A stretch of DNA of 64,000 bases from Microbacterium candidum. GTDB lineage: Bacteria; Actinomycetota; Actinomycetes; Actinomycetales; Microbacteriaceae. Shown here one piece after another: positions 22,502 through 30,913 of the stretch (position 1 is the stretch's first letter; every line of letters begins with the position of its first letter). Made by a program: the position numbers and the translations under genes. The notes below the pieces were generated by a model. That model saw only the letters and a program-made list of their open reading frames with translations. It was not told the origin of the DNA and did no database searches. Where the stretch lies: assembly GCF_030315975.1 (NCBI RefSeq), contig NZ_JASXSZ010000001.1:372001-436000 (forward strand), written 5' to 3'.

Positions 22502-24063
22502 ACGCGCTCATCCCGCTCCTCGTGACCCTCCCGCTGCTCGGCGCCGCCGTCGCGCTCATCGCCGGGCGCCACAGACGCGTGCAGATCCTCGTGTCGATCG
22601 TGACCCTGACGTGCGTCCTCGTGATCGCGGCGGTCCTGCTCGTCGCGGTGGACACGGGCGGGAAGCCGCTCGCGGTGTCGGTCGGAGGATGGCCCGTCCC
22701 GTTCGGGATCGTCCTCTACGTCGACAGCCTCGCGGCGCTGCTGGTCGTCGTCTCGAGCGTCGTGCTGCTCGCGGTCCTCCTCTTCTCCGTGGGGCAGGGC
22801 GCCGCCGACGGGGACGACGACACCCCGGTCTCCATATTCCATCCGACGTATCTGATCCTCGCGGCGGGCATCTTCACCGCGTTCATCGCGGGCGACCTGT
22901 TCAACCTCTACGTCGGATTCGAGATCCTCCTCGTCGCCTCGTACGTCCTCATCACGCTCGGCGGCACCGCGGGCCGCATCCGGGCCGGCGTCGTGTACAT
23001 CGTCGTCTCGCTCGTGTCGTCGGTGATCTTCCTGGCCGCGATCGCCATGATCTACGCGGCGCTCGGCACGGTCAACATGGTGCAGATCTCCGAGCGGATG
23101 GGGGAGCTGCCGCAGCAGACGCAGCTCGTCCTGCACCTCATGCTGCTGCTGGCGTTCTCCATCAAGGCCGCCGTCTTCCCGCTCTCGTTCTGGCTGCCCG
23201 ACTCGTACCCGACCGCGCCGGCGCCGGTGACGGCGGTGTTCGCAGGACTGCTGACGAAGGTCGGCGTCTACGCGATGATCCGCACGGAGACGGAGATGTT
23301 CGCGGACAACAGCGTCAACACGCTGCTCCTCGTCGTCGCGCTCCTGACGATGATCGTGGGCGTGCTCGGCGCCGTCGCGCAGGCGGAGCTCAAGCGCATC
23401 CTGTCGTTCACGCTCGTCAGCCACATCGGGTACATGGTGTTCGGGCTCGCCGTCGCCACTCCCGCCGCGATCGGCGCGACGATCTACTACATGGTCCACC
23501 ACATCGTGGTGCAGACGACCCTGTTCCTCGCGGTGGGCCTCATCGAGCGCCGGGCGGGGTCGACGTCGATCCTGCGGGTCAAGGGCCTCATGCGCGCGGC
23601 GCCCGTCATCGCGGTGCTGTACTTCATCCCGGCGATCAACCTGGGCGGCCTGCCGCCGTTCTCGGGGTTCATCGGGAAGTACGCGCTGTTCGACGCGGCC
23701 GCCCAGGTCGGGACCCCGATCATGATGGTGCTGATCGTCGGCGGAATCGTCACGTCGCTGCTCACGCTCTACGCCCTCATGCGCGCGTGGAACCTGTCGT
23801 TCTGGCGGGAGAGCGACGAAGACCTCGCGGAGCCCGAGACGGAGGCGCGCGTCGCGTACCTCGGTGACGCGCCCGAGGCGCTCGTGCAGACGGAGCGCCG
23901 CGTCATCCCGCGCATCATGACCGGCGCGACGGCGGGGATGGTGGCGGTGACCGTCGCCCTGACGATCTTCGCCGGGCCGCTCTACGACGTGTGCAACCGC
24001 ATCGGCGCCTCGCTGCTCGAGCCGGTCAGCCTCGTCCAGCTGCAGAAGGAGGCGTCGCAGTGA
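22498..24063 (+). CDS. mrpD: Mrp antiporter subunit D (NuoN-like)
   Basis: 521 residues, about 14 helices. It shows the proton-pumping antiporter core with IKAAVFPLSFWLPDSYPTAPAPVTAVF and conserved charged residues in KVGVY and ELKRILSFT. MrpD is one of the two subunits that move ions across the membrane. The GTG start overlaps the mrpC stop, and the stop overlaps the mrpE start as GTGA. Confidence 0.95.
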   Translation: MNALIPLLVTLPLLGAAVALIAGRHRRVQILVSIVTLTCVLVIAAVLLVAVDTGGKPLAVSVGGWPVPFGIVLYVDSLAALLVVVSSVVLLAVLLFSVGQGAADGDDDTPVSIFHPTYLILAAGIFTAFIAGDLFNLYVGFEILLVASYVLITLGGTAGRIRAGVVYIVVSLVSSVIFLAAIAMIYAALGTVNMVQISERMGELPQQTQLVLHLMLLLAFSIKAAVFPLSFWLPDSYPTAPAPVTAVFAGLLTKVGVYAMIRTETEMFADNSVNTLLLVVALLTMIVGVLGAVAQAELKRILSFTLVSHIGYMVFGLAVATPAAIGATIYYMVHHIVVQTTLFLAVGLIERRAGSTSILRVKGLMRAAPVIAVLYFIPAINLGGLPPFSGFIGKYALFDAAAQVGTPIMMVLIVGGIVTSLLTLYALMRAWNLSFWRESDEDLAEPETEARVAYLGDAPEALVQTERRVIPRIMTGATAGMVAVTVALTIFAGPLYDVCNRIGASLLEPVSLVQLQKEASQ

Positions 24064-24590
24064 ACCTCAAGCGGTTCTGGCGCCAGCTGCCCTTCTTCGT
24101 CTGGCTCGTCGCCCTGTGGATGCTCCTGTGGGGCCAGTTCACACCGCTCGCGTTCCTCAGCGGGGTCGTCGTCGCGGTCGTCGTGACGCGCGTGTTCCGG
24201 CTGCCGCCGGTCGAGCTGTCCGGACGGGTGAACCTCTGGTGGGGTCTCGTCTTCGTCGTGACCTTCCTCGGCGCGCTCGTGCGCGGATCGCTCACCGTCG
24301 CATGGCAGATCGTGAATCCGTTCCGCTACCCGGGCACCGCCGTCATCGCGGTGCCGCTGCGCACCGACGACGACCTCATCATGACGCACGTCGGGGTCAC
24401 GGCATCCCTCATCCCCGGCTCGCTCATTCTCGAGGCGGATCGGGAGCGCCGCATCCTCTATCTCCACGTCGTGGGCGTGGATTCGGCGACGGATCTCGAG
24501 ATGCAGCGCGCCAGCGTCCTGAGGTGGGAGCGCCGCATCGTGATGGCGGTCGGCTCGCGCGCTCAGGTCGAGGCTGTGAGGGCCGCGTGA
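24060..24590 (+). CDS. mrpE: Mrp antiporter subunit E (MnhE)
   Basis: 176 residues. Two to three N-terminal helices are followed by a soluble domain containing ASLIPGSLILEAD, typical of MnhE. Needed for assembly of the Mrp complex. The GTG at 24060 is preceded by AAGGAGG 8-10 bases upstream; a longer in-frame start would run inside mrpD. Confidence 0.94.
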   Translation: MNLKRFWRQLPFFVWLVALWMLLWGQFTPLAFLSGVVVAVVVTRVFRLPPVELSGRVNLWWGLVFVVTFLGALVRGSLTVAWQIVNPFRYPGTAVIAVPLRTDDDLIMTHVGVTASLIPGSLILEADRERRILYLHVVGVDSATDLEMQRASVLRWERRIVMAVGSRAQVEAVRAA

Positions 24591-24856
24591 ACATCGTGCT
24601 GATCGTGATCTACGCCGTCTTCGGCGTCGCCGCTCTGCTGACGCTGTGGCGCATCGCGGTAGGCCCGTCGATCCTCGACCGGGCGGTCGCGGCTGACGTG
24701 CTGCTCACCGAGGTCATGTGCGTGCTCGGCGCGGACATGGCCATCAACCACCACACCCGGTCGCTGCCGGCGATGCTCATCATCGCCGCCGTCGGCGTGT
24801 TCGGGTCGATCGCGATCGCGAGGTTCGTGGCGCGGAGGGACGGTGACGACAGATGA
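24587..24856 (+). CDS. mrpF: Mrp antiporter subunit F (MnhF)
   Basis: 89 residues, three helices, with the family motif GPSILDRAVAADVL. The GTG at 24587 overlaps the mrpE stop as GTGA, and its own stop overlaps the mrpG start as ATGA. Small structural subunit of the antiporter. Confidence 0.94.
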   Translation: MNIVLIVIYAVFGVAALLTLWRIAVGPSILDRAVAADVLLTEVMCVLGADMAINHHTRSLPAMLIIAAVGVFGSIAIARFVARRDGDDR

Positions 24857-25209
24857 ACGAGATCCTGGATGCGGCATCCCTGCTGCTGATCCTCGTCGGC
24901 GCGGCGCTCTGCCTGTCGGCGGCGATCGGCCTGCTCCGCTTCCGCGACGTGCCGACGCGCCTGCACGCCGCGACGAAGCCGCAGGTGCTCGGATTCCTGC
25001 TGATCTGCGTGGCGATCGCGCTGTCGCTGCGGTCCTGGCCCGTCGTGGCGTTCCTCGTCGTGGTCGTGCTCATCCAGCTGGCGACCGCCCCGCTCGCCGC
25101 CCACATGGTCGGCCGTCAGGCGTACCGGAACGGGACGATCGACGAGCGCTCGCTGTACGTCGACGAGCTCGCCGAGTCGCGCGAGACTCCGCCCGGCGCC
25201 GGCGGCTGA
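24853..25209 (+). CDS. mrpG: Mrp antiporter subunit G (MnhG)
   Basis: 118 residues, three helices, with the family pattern AIGLLRFRDVPTRLHAATKPQVLG. Last gene of the Mrp operon, which then runs toward the convergent cell-wall hydrolase gene. The final ~25 residues are polar. Confidence 0.94.
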   Translation: MNEILDAASLLLILVGAALCLSAAIGLLRFRDVPTRLHAATKPQVLGFLLICVAIALSLRSWPVVAFLVVVVLIQLATAPLAAHMVGRQAYRNGTIDERSLYVDELAESRETPPGAGG

Positions 25210-25221
25210 ATCGGGTCGCGA

Positions 25222-25265
25222 GCAAAAAGAAGCACGCCGCCCCACCAGATGGTGAGACGGCGTGC
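25222..25265 (-). terminator. Terminator of the cell-wall hydrolase gene
   Basis: On the minus strand the stem GCACGCCG/CGGCGTGC, with an inner CACC/GGTG pair, is followed by TTCTTTTTGC. It begins 20 bp after the hydrolase stop. It may also stop Mrp transcripts coming the other way, where the T-tract is absent. Confidence 0.85.
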
Positions 25266-25284
25266 GGGGTGCTGAAGGGGGATT

Positions 25285-26007
25285 TCAGTACCAGTTGACG
25301 GCGCGGGAGTGCGCCCATGCGGCGCACGGCGAGCCGTACGAGCCCTTGATGTAGGAGAGGCCCCACGCGATCTGCGTCGCGGCGTTGGTGCGCCAGTCGG
25401 CGCCCGCAGCGGCCATCTTCGAGCCGGGGAGGGCCTGCGGGATGCCGGTGGCTCCGCCGCCCTTGTTGTAGGCCTGGTAGTTCCAGCCCGACTCCTTCTG
25501 CCACAGCGAGGAGAGGCACGAGAACTGCCCGTCGCCCCAGCCGTACTGGTTGGCGGCCATGGCGCGCGCGGTCGCGCGGGCGCCGTCAGGCGTGTTGGCG
25601 TTGGCGAGGGCCGCAGCAGCCGCCTGTGCAGCGGCCGCAGCCTGCGCGGCGGCGGCTTCCTGCGCCTGGATGTCGGTGAACTGCTGCGAGATGCGCGCGG
25701 TGTTCGTGCGCACGAGGTCGGTGATCGCCTGGACCGACTCGGTGGGCAGACCCTCCGAGTTGTCGAGCGTCGCGACCTGGCGCGTGAGGGAGCTCGTGTC
25801 GACCTTCGCGGCCGCTTCGACGGCGGTGGAGTGCGCGAGGGTGGCGAGGAGGGTGGCCGCGGTGTCGACCGCGCGGTCATGCGCGACGTTGGCGGCGGAG
25901 ACTTCGGAAGCGGCGGCGGCTGAGGCGACGCCGAAGGGGATCGAGATCGCCGCGATGGCCGCGACGACGGGGATGGCGATGGCGTGGATGCGGGTGCGAA
26001 CGCGCAC
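25285..26007 (-). CDS. Secreted cell-wall hydrolase with APF-like lytic transglycosylase domain
   Basis: 240 residues. A signal peptide (hydrophobic core IAIPVVAAIAAISIPFGVASA) is followed by an alanine- and glutamine-rich helical region with an AQAAAAAQAAAA tract. The C-terminal domain of about 85 residues (YGWGDGQFSCLSSLWQKESGW, ATGIPQALPG) matches the aggregation-promoting-factor/transglycosylase fold and carries the catalytic-type Glu in KESGW. It probably cleaves peptidoglycan glycan strands outside the cell. The GTG at 26007 has GGAG 5 bases upstream. Longer in-frame starts would bury the signal peptide. Confidence 0.85.
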   Translation of the reverse strand: MRVRTRIHAIAIPVVAAIAAISIPFGVASAAAASEVSAANVAHDRAVDTAATLLATLAHSTAVEAAAKVDTSSLTRQVATLDNSEGLPTESVQAITDLVRTNTARISQQFTDIQAQEAAAAQAAAAAQAAAAALANANTPDGARATARAMAANQYGWGDGQFSCLSSLWQKESGWNYQAYNKGGGATGIPQALPGSKMAAAGADWRTNAATQIAWGLSYIKGSYGSPCAAWAHSRAVNWY

Positions 26008-26270
26008 GGGACTCCAATGTTCGGACTTCCCTGCGGGTCCACCCGTCTGCGCTTCAGGCGCGACGAGCAACGGGCGCGCACGCCAGCACGTGCCGCCCGG
26101 GCAGGCGGATCGCCTCGGGCGGGTGATGTGAAGAACGCGTGAGCGATCGTCGGGATGCTGAGTACCGGACCGCTCGCGAGCGGACGTGCCGAGGCATCCG
26201 TCCCCCGCTTCGGGTGCGGGTGACGAACTCATCCACGCTAAAGAGCCAGTCTGGACGGTTCATCCAAGAC
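26008..26270 (-). promoter_or_regulatory. Long leader/promoter region of the hydrolase gene
   Basis: About 260 bp without a gene on either strand lie between the acylase terminator and the hydrolase start. Several GC-rich stems are possible, for example around 26085-26120. Cell-wall hydrolases of actinobacteria often carry a c-di-AMP riboswitch here, but I could not line up its conserved blocks in the right order, so no family is assigned. Confidence 0.35.
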
Positions 26271-26274
26271 CCCT

Positions 26275-26307
26275 GGCAGGCCCATCCACGCGACGGATGG
26301 ACCTGCC
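26275..26307 (-). terminator. Hairpin terminator of the acylase gene
   Basis: A 13-bp stem (GGCAGGTCCATCC against GGATGGGCCTGCC, one G-U pair) with a 7-base loop lies just after the acylase stop at 26314. There is no T-run, so termination may need help from Rho. Confidence 0.65.
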
Positions 26308-26313
26308 GGGCGC

Positions 26314-28905
26314 TCACGGGGTGAGGATCAGGGAGTGCGTGCTGTCGGCGGCGACGGCCTGCGGCGAGAACGCCCATGACCTCAGCTGCACGTTCTGCCA
26401 GTCCTCGGTCTGGTCGAAGTAGTTCGCATGGAACGCGTGCCCGCTCTCACCGGTGAGGTGGTTCCACTGCGACTTGTCCCAGCCGGACAGGTCGACGATC
26501 ATCCGCATCGACGGGACGGTGACGGTCTGGAAGCCCTCGCCGAGAACCCATCCGGTGGCGTCCACGACGGAGGCGCCGCCGGAGACCGGGAAGGGCCCGC
26601 GGTTGAACAGCCACTCGATCGGCGCGATCCCCGACTTCCCGAACGTGGCATTCGTGAGGGTGAGGGCGTGCAGCGTCCCCCAGTTCCACTTCGAGGTGTT
26701 GTCGCCCTGGAGCTTCACGAGTCGGTGGTACGCGTCGGTCGCGGCCTTCTCGAGCATCGCCCGCTGATCGGTCACCCCGATGCGGTCGTTCTTCCACCAC
26801 GGGGAGTCGGGGGTGCTGAGCAGCTTGTCGACGACGAGGAACAGGCGGCCCTGACCGTCGAGGGAGACGGGATGCTCGCGCTCGGTGAACAGGTCCTTCG
26901 CGAGCTCGTCCCACAGCACGTTCGCGTACGTCGCGGCGGGAGAGTCCGCCTCGTTGCGCGCATCCCAGTTCTGCAGGAGCGCGAGCGCCGACGCCGTGCC
27001 CTTGTCGTCGACCTTGACGTCCGCGTACGCCTGGATGAGGCGCTTGCCCATCCAGAACGAGGTGTCCGCCTGAATGGTGCGCATGTCGTCCGCGGTCAGC
27101 TTGTGGTCGGACGAGAGCCGCTCGATCATGTCGGTGATCTGCGCCGCGCGCCATCCGTAGTCCCAGTCCTTCGTCAGGAAGTACGGGTAGTTCGGAGGCA
27201 CGATCGCGTTGTTCGCCGTGACGATGAATCCCGACGTCGGGTTGTAGGAGACCGGCAGCTGGTCGAAGGGGATGTAGCCCTTCCAGTCGTACGCCGAGTC
27301 CCAGCCGGGCTGCGGCATCCATCCGTCGCCCGCCCCGCGGATCGGGAGCCTCCCCGGAGTCTGGTAGCCGATGTTGCCCTTGGTGTCGGCGTAGATGAGG
27401 TTCTGCGCCGGGACGTCGAACAGGGATGCCGCGTGCCGGAAGCCCGCGAAGTCCTGTGCCGTGTTCAGCGCGAAGATCGCCTCGGCGGTGGTGCCGGGCT
27501 GGAGCGCGGTCCACTGCAGGCTGACGGCGGTCTCGCCCTCAGGTGCGCCCTGCGGCGGGCCGACCTCGCCGGTCGAGGAGCCGACGGCCGGGGTCTTCGC
27601 CACGGTGGCGAAGTCGCCACTGGACGAGATGATCGGCCCGTGCACGGTCGAGCGGACGGTGAGCTTCACGTCGGGCCCACCCGCGACTTTGAACGTCTCG
27701 GTGCGCTTCTCGAGCGGGACGAGCTGACCGTCGCGCCAGTAGGTGTCGCCCTGCACCTTCTCGATGTAGAGGTCGGTGACGTCCGTGGTCAGGTTGGTGA
27801 AGCCCCACGCGATCTTCGCGTTGTGGCCGATCACGACGCCCGGGAGACCCGAGAAGCTGAAGCCGGCGACGTCGAACGGGCAGTCCGCAGTGACCTTCGC
27901 GCAGCGCAGGCCCACCTGGTACCAGACGCTGGGCATGGCGGCGCCGAGGTGCGGGTCGTTCGACAGCATGGGCTTGCCGGATGCGGTGAGCGCCCCCGAT
28001 ACTACCCACGAGTTCGAGCCGATGCCCTCGCCGACTCCGCCGAGCAGAGCGCCCGCCGCCTCGACGACGGTGTCCACGCTCTTCCACTGGATCGTCGACG
28101 CCGGGGCCGTGGCCGGCTGCGCGGCGGCGGGCGCCGGTGCGGTCGTCGAGATCGTCGGGACGATGACCGGGTTCTTGTCGTAGGGGTAGTCGGGGTAGAG
28201 CTCGTGCAGCTGCGCGGTGCTGTAGTTCGGGGCGAGGGTCGCGCGCTCGGTCTCGGCCTCGACGTTGTCGCGGAGGTCCCAGGCCATCGCCTTCAGCCAC
28301 GCGACGGAGTCGGCCGGTGTCCACTTCTGGATCGTGTAGTCGGGGTTCTGGAGGCCGAGGACCGCGTACTCGAGGGAGACCGCCGACCCCTGGTGCGTGG
28401 ACAGGTAGGCATTCACTCCGTCGGCATAGGCCTGGTAGTAGGCGCGGGTCGCCGCATCCATCTTGTCGACTTCCTGCTGCGCGATGCGGTGCCAGCCGAG
28501 CGTCCGCAGGAACTCGTCGGTAGGCAGCTGCGACGTGCCGAACAGCTCGGAGAGGCGTCCGCTCGTGACATGGCGGCGGAAGTCCATCTCCCAGAAGCGG
28601 TCCTGCGCGTGCACGTACCCCTGCGCGAAGAACAGGTCGTGCGTGTCGCCGGCGGTGATGTTCGGGATGCCGCGGTCGTTGCGCATGACGGTCACGTTGG
28701 AGTGCAGGCCCTTCGCCTGGATCGTGCCGTCGGTCTGCGGGAACGAACGCTGGACGACCCACAGGCCGAAGCCCGCCGCGATGAGGGCGATCACGACGAT
28801 GCCCGACACGATGCCGAACAGCGTCAGGCCGATGCCACGGCCGACATGTCGCTGGGGTTTGGGGACTGCGTGGGCAGCGGTGGACGCCGGGTCGGGCTTC
28901 GTCAT
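26314..28905 (-). CDS. Penicillin acylase family protein (Ntn hydrolase)
   Basis: 863 residues. After a short cytoplasmic N-terminus comes one hydrophobic helix (about 25-50). The alpha-chain contains FFAQGYVHAQDRFWEMD, and the beta-chain starts within GIGSNSWVVSG. Self-cleavage would expose Ser297 as the N-terminal nucleophile (SNSW motif). The family cuts amide bonds of penicillins, acyl-homoserine lactones or other N-acyl compounds, so beta-lactam or quorum-signal turnover at the cell surface are both possible. The ATG at 28905 has AAGAG upstream; a longer in-frame start at 29067 runs into the upstream hairpin repeat. Monocistronic. Confidence 0.92.
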   Translation of the reverse strand: MTKPDPASTAAHAVPKPQRHVGRGIGLTLFGIVSGIVVIALIAAGFGLWVVQRSFPQTDGTIQAKGLHSNVTVMRNDRGIPNITAGDTHDLFFAQGYVHAQDRFWEMDFRRHVTSGRLSELFGTSQLPTDEFLRTLGWHRIAQQEVDKMDAATRAYYQAYADGVNAYLSTHQGSAVSLEYAVLGLQNPDYTIQKWTPADSVAWLKAMAWDLRDNVEAETERATLAPNYSTAQLHELYPDYPYDKNPVIVPTISTTAPAPAAAQPATAPASTIQWKSVDTVVEAAGALLGGVGEGIGSNSWVVSGALTASGKPMLSNDPHLGAAMPSVWYQVGLRCAKVTADCPFDVAGFSFSGLPGVVIGHNAKIAWGFTNLTTDVTDLYIEKVQGDTYWRDGQLVPLEKRTETFKVAGGPDVKLTVRSTVHGPIISSSGDFATVAKTPAVGSSTGEVGPPQGAPEGETAVSLQWTALQPGTTAEAIFALNTAQDFAGFRHAASLFDVPAQNLIYADTKGNIGYQTPGRLPIRGAGDGWMPQPGWDSAYDWKGYIPFDQLPVSYNPTSGFIVTANNAIVPPNYPYFLTKDWDYGWRAAQITDMIERLSSDHKLTADDMRTIQADTSFWMGKRLIQAYADVKVDDKGTASALALLQNWDARNEADSPAATYANVLWDELAKDLFTEREHPVSLDGQGRLFLVVDKLLSTPDSPWWKNDRIGVTDQRAMLEKAATDAYHRLVKLQGDNTSKWNWGTLHALTLTNATFGKSGIAPIEWLFNRGPFPVSGGASVVDATGWVLGEGFQTVTVPSMRMIVDLSGWDKSQWNHLTGESGHAFHANYFDQTEDWQNVQLRSWAFSPQAVAADSTHSLILTP

Positions 28906-29044
28906 CGACAGCTCTTTCGGGGGAGGGTTGCCTGGGCGCCCGAAGGATGGGGGTTTGTCCGGGCGCTTTCCGAATCGTAACCCGGGGCGGCCCGATCCGC
29001 GGAGCCCCAGGCGGTATTCCGGCGCCGGCGCGGCCCCCTCCATC

Positions 29045-29105
29045 GTTGACTTGCCCCAGATGCACACGACACGCCTGGCGTGTTGTGCATGTGGGACAAG
29101 TCAAC
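29045..29105. repeat. Long inverted repeat downstream of the YhgE gene
   Basis: A 61-bp near-perfect hairpin. The outer arms GTTGACTTG/CAAGTCAAC continue inward as CCCA/TGGG, ATGCACA/TGTGCAT-like and ACACG/CGTGT pairs around a tiny loop. It starts 8 bp after the YhgE stop (29114, minus) and could act as terminator or mRNA 3' stabiliser. Confidence 0.75.
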
Positions 29106-29113
29106 GAGAGGCG

Positions 29114-30913
29114 TCAGCCGATGAGGCTCGGCTGCAGATCGCGCAGCGTGCGGCGGTGCGTCATCCGCGTGACACCGATCGCCGAGAGGACGAGGGCTCC
29201 CACGAGCCAGGCGGCGAGCACCAGCATGTCGGTGCCGGCGCGGGCGAGGTCGCCGCCGTACATGAGCTGGCGCATCGCATCCACCACGTATCCCATCGGC
29301 AGTACGTGGTGCAGGCCCTCGAGCGGCTGCGGCAGCGTCTGCCACGGGAAGGTGCCCCCGGCCGTCACGAGCTGCAGCACCATGAGCACGAGGCCGAGGA
29401 ACTGGCCCACGGAGCCGAGCCACACGTTCAGCGCCAGGATGATCGACGCGTAGACGAAGGATGCGGCGATCATGACGCCGAGCGTCCCGAGCGGATGCGC
29501 GAACCCGAAGCCGAGCGCGACGGCGAGGATGCCGAAGAGCGCGACCATCTGGATCCCGCCGAGGACGGCGGGGGTCAGCCAGCCGGCGACGGTGATGCGG
29601 ATCGGCTTGTGGAGCGCCGTGACGGCGCGGCGCGAGATCGGCTTGACGATGAGGAACAGCGCGTAGATGCCGATCCAGCCGGCGAGGGCCGCGAAGAACG
29701 GCGCGAGTCCTGAGCCGTAGTTGGATGCGGCCGCCAGCTTGCCCGACGACACCTGGACGGGGTCGGCGATCGTCTTGGCCTGCGCCGCACGCAGTGCGGC
29801 GGACGAGTCCGGGATCTTCGCGACGCCCGCATCGAGACCGTCGCGGAGCTGGTCGGCGCCGTTCGTCAGCGTGCCGAGACCGTCCGCCAAGGCCGCGGAG
29901 CCGGTCGCCAGCTGCGCGGAGCCTGCGGCCGCCGCATCCGCCCCCGACGCGACCTGCGCCGCGCCCGCCGCGACCTGGTCGGCTCCCGCGGCGAGCTGAT
30001 CGATCTTGCCGACGGCGCCCTGAACGGTCGTGTTGCCGGCGCGCACCTTGTCGCCGAGCACGTCGAGCTTCGCGACGACCGCGTCGATCTGCGCCTGGTC
30101 GAGGCCCTGCTTCTCGAGCTCCGCGATGATGTCCGCACGGGCCTGGGGGAGCGCGTCCGTGACGTCCTGCGCCGCGGTGCCCGCCTTGTCGGCGTATCCC
30201 GCGATCTGCCTGTCGCCCGCGGCGACCTGGGCGGCGCCGGAGGCGACCTGGTGGGCGCCTTGCGACAGCGTCGCGGTGCCGGTCGCGAGCTGGGATGCGC
30301 CATCGTGGAGCTTCGCGGCTCCGTCATGCGCGGTCGCCGCCCCGTCGGCGAGTTTGCCCGCGCCGTCGGCCGCCGTGACGAGATTCGCGCGGATGTCGGA
30401 GATCGCGGTCAGCAGCGTGGATGCCGCCTCCTCTCCGACGAGCTTCGCCACCGAGCTGCGGATCTTCTCCACGGCTTGGGAGCCGATCGTCGAGGCGAGG
30501 TAGTTGTTGGCGTCGTTCGTCTCGAGGAGGATCTTGGCCTGGTGCGGACTGTCCGTGGAGACCGACGTGAGCGCCGTGGAGAAGTCCTTCGGCAGCGTGA
30601 CGGTGAAGTCGACGGTGCCGTCGTGGAGCGCCTCGGTCGCCGCATCCGCCGACATGATCCGCCAGTCGAAGGCGCCGCCCTTGACGAGTTCGTCGGCGAC
30701 GCGGTCGCCGTAGTTCTGATCGCCGCTGCCTTCGTCGGCGACCACGAGGCCGACCGGCACCTGGGACAGCCGCGCGTACGGGTCCTGGTTCGCCCAGAGG
30801 TAGAGCCCGCCGTAGAGCACGGGCACGAGCATGAGCGCGATCAGCGCGATGACGGACATGCGCGTGGACGTCAGGCGGCGCAGCTCCGCCGCGATCATCG
30901 CCGGGATCTTCAT
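29114..30913 (-). CDS. YhgE/Pip-domain membrane protein
   Basis: 599 residues. One N-terminal helix (about 18-40, ending VPVLYGGLYLWANQDPY) precedes a long extracytoplasmic region of about 350 residues. This region has heptad-like DGAAKLHDGASQLATG repeats that likely form a coiled coil. Five or six C-terminal helices follow. This architecture is the YhgE/ABC-2-type permease family, related to phage-infection protein Pip and to type VII secretion accessory proteins. It is the last gene of a coupled TetR-ATPase-YhgE operon (ATGA overlap upstream), so it probably works with the upstream ATPase-like protein as an exporter. Substrate unknown. Confidence 0.9.
   Translation of the reverse strand: MKIPAMIAAELRRLTSTRMSVIALIALMLVPVLYGGLYLWANQDPYARLSQVPVGLVVADEGSGDQNYGDRVADELVKGGAFDWRIMSADAATEALHDGTVDFTVTLPKDFSTALTSVSTDSPHQAKILLETNDANNYLASTIGSQAVEKIRSSVAKLVGEEAASTLLTAISDIRANLVTAADGAGKLADGAATAHDGAAKLHDGASQLATGTATLSQGAHQVASGAAQVAAGDRQIAGYADKAGTAAQDVTDALPQARADIIAELEKQGLDQAQIDAVVAKLDVLGDKVRAGNTTVQGAVGKIDQLAAGADQVAAGAAQVASGADAAAAGSAQLATGSAALADGLGTLTNGADQLRDGLDAGVAKIPDSSAALRAAQAKTIADPVQVSSGKLAAASNYGSGLAPFFAALAGWIGIYALFLIVKPISRRAVTALHKPIRITVAGWLTPAVLGGIQMVALFGILAVALGFGFAHPLGTLGVMIAASFVYASIILALNVWLGSVGQFLGLVLMVLQLVTAGGTFPWQTLPQPLEGLHHVLPMGYVVDAMRQLMYGGDLARAGTDMLVLAAWLVGALVLSAIGVTRMTHRRTLRDLQPSLIG

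Noticed and set aside
25285..26232. Longer version of the cell-wall hydrolase
   Set aside because: The extra 75 residues would place the signal peptide in the interior; the GTG at 26007 has a ribosome site.
26008..26270. c-di-AMP (ydaO) riboswitch
   Set aside because: Fragments such as GGGGGAC and GGGTGGACCCGCAGGGAA resemble its blocks, but they are not in the required order and the closing CCCGAA..GCTAACCTCG block is missing.
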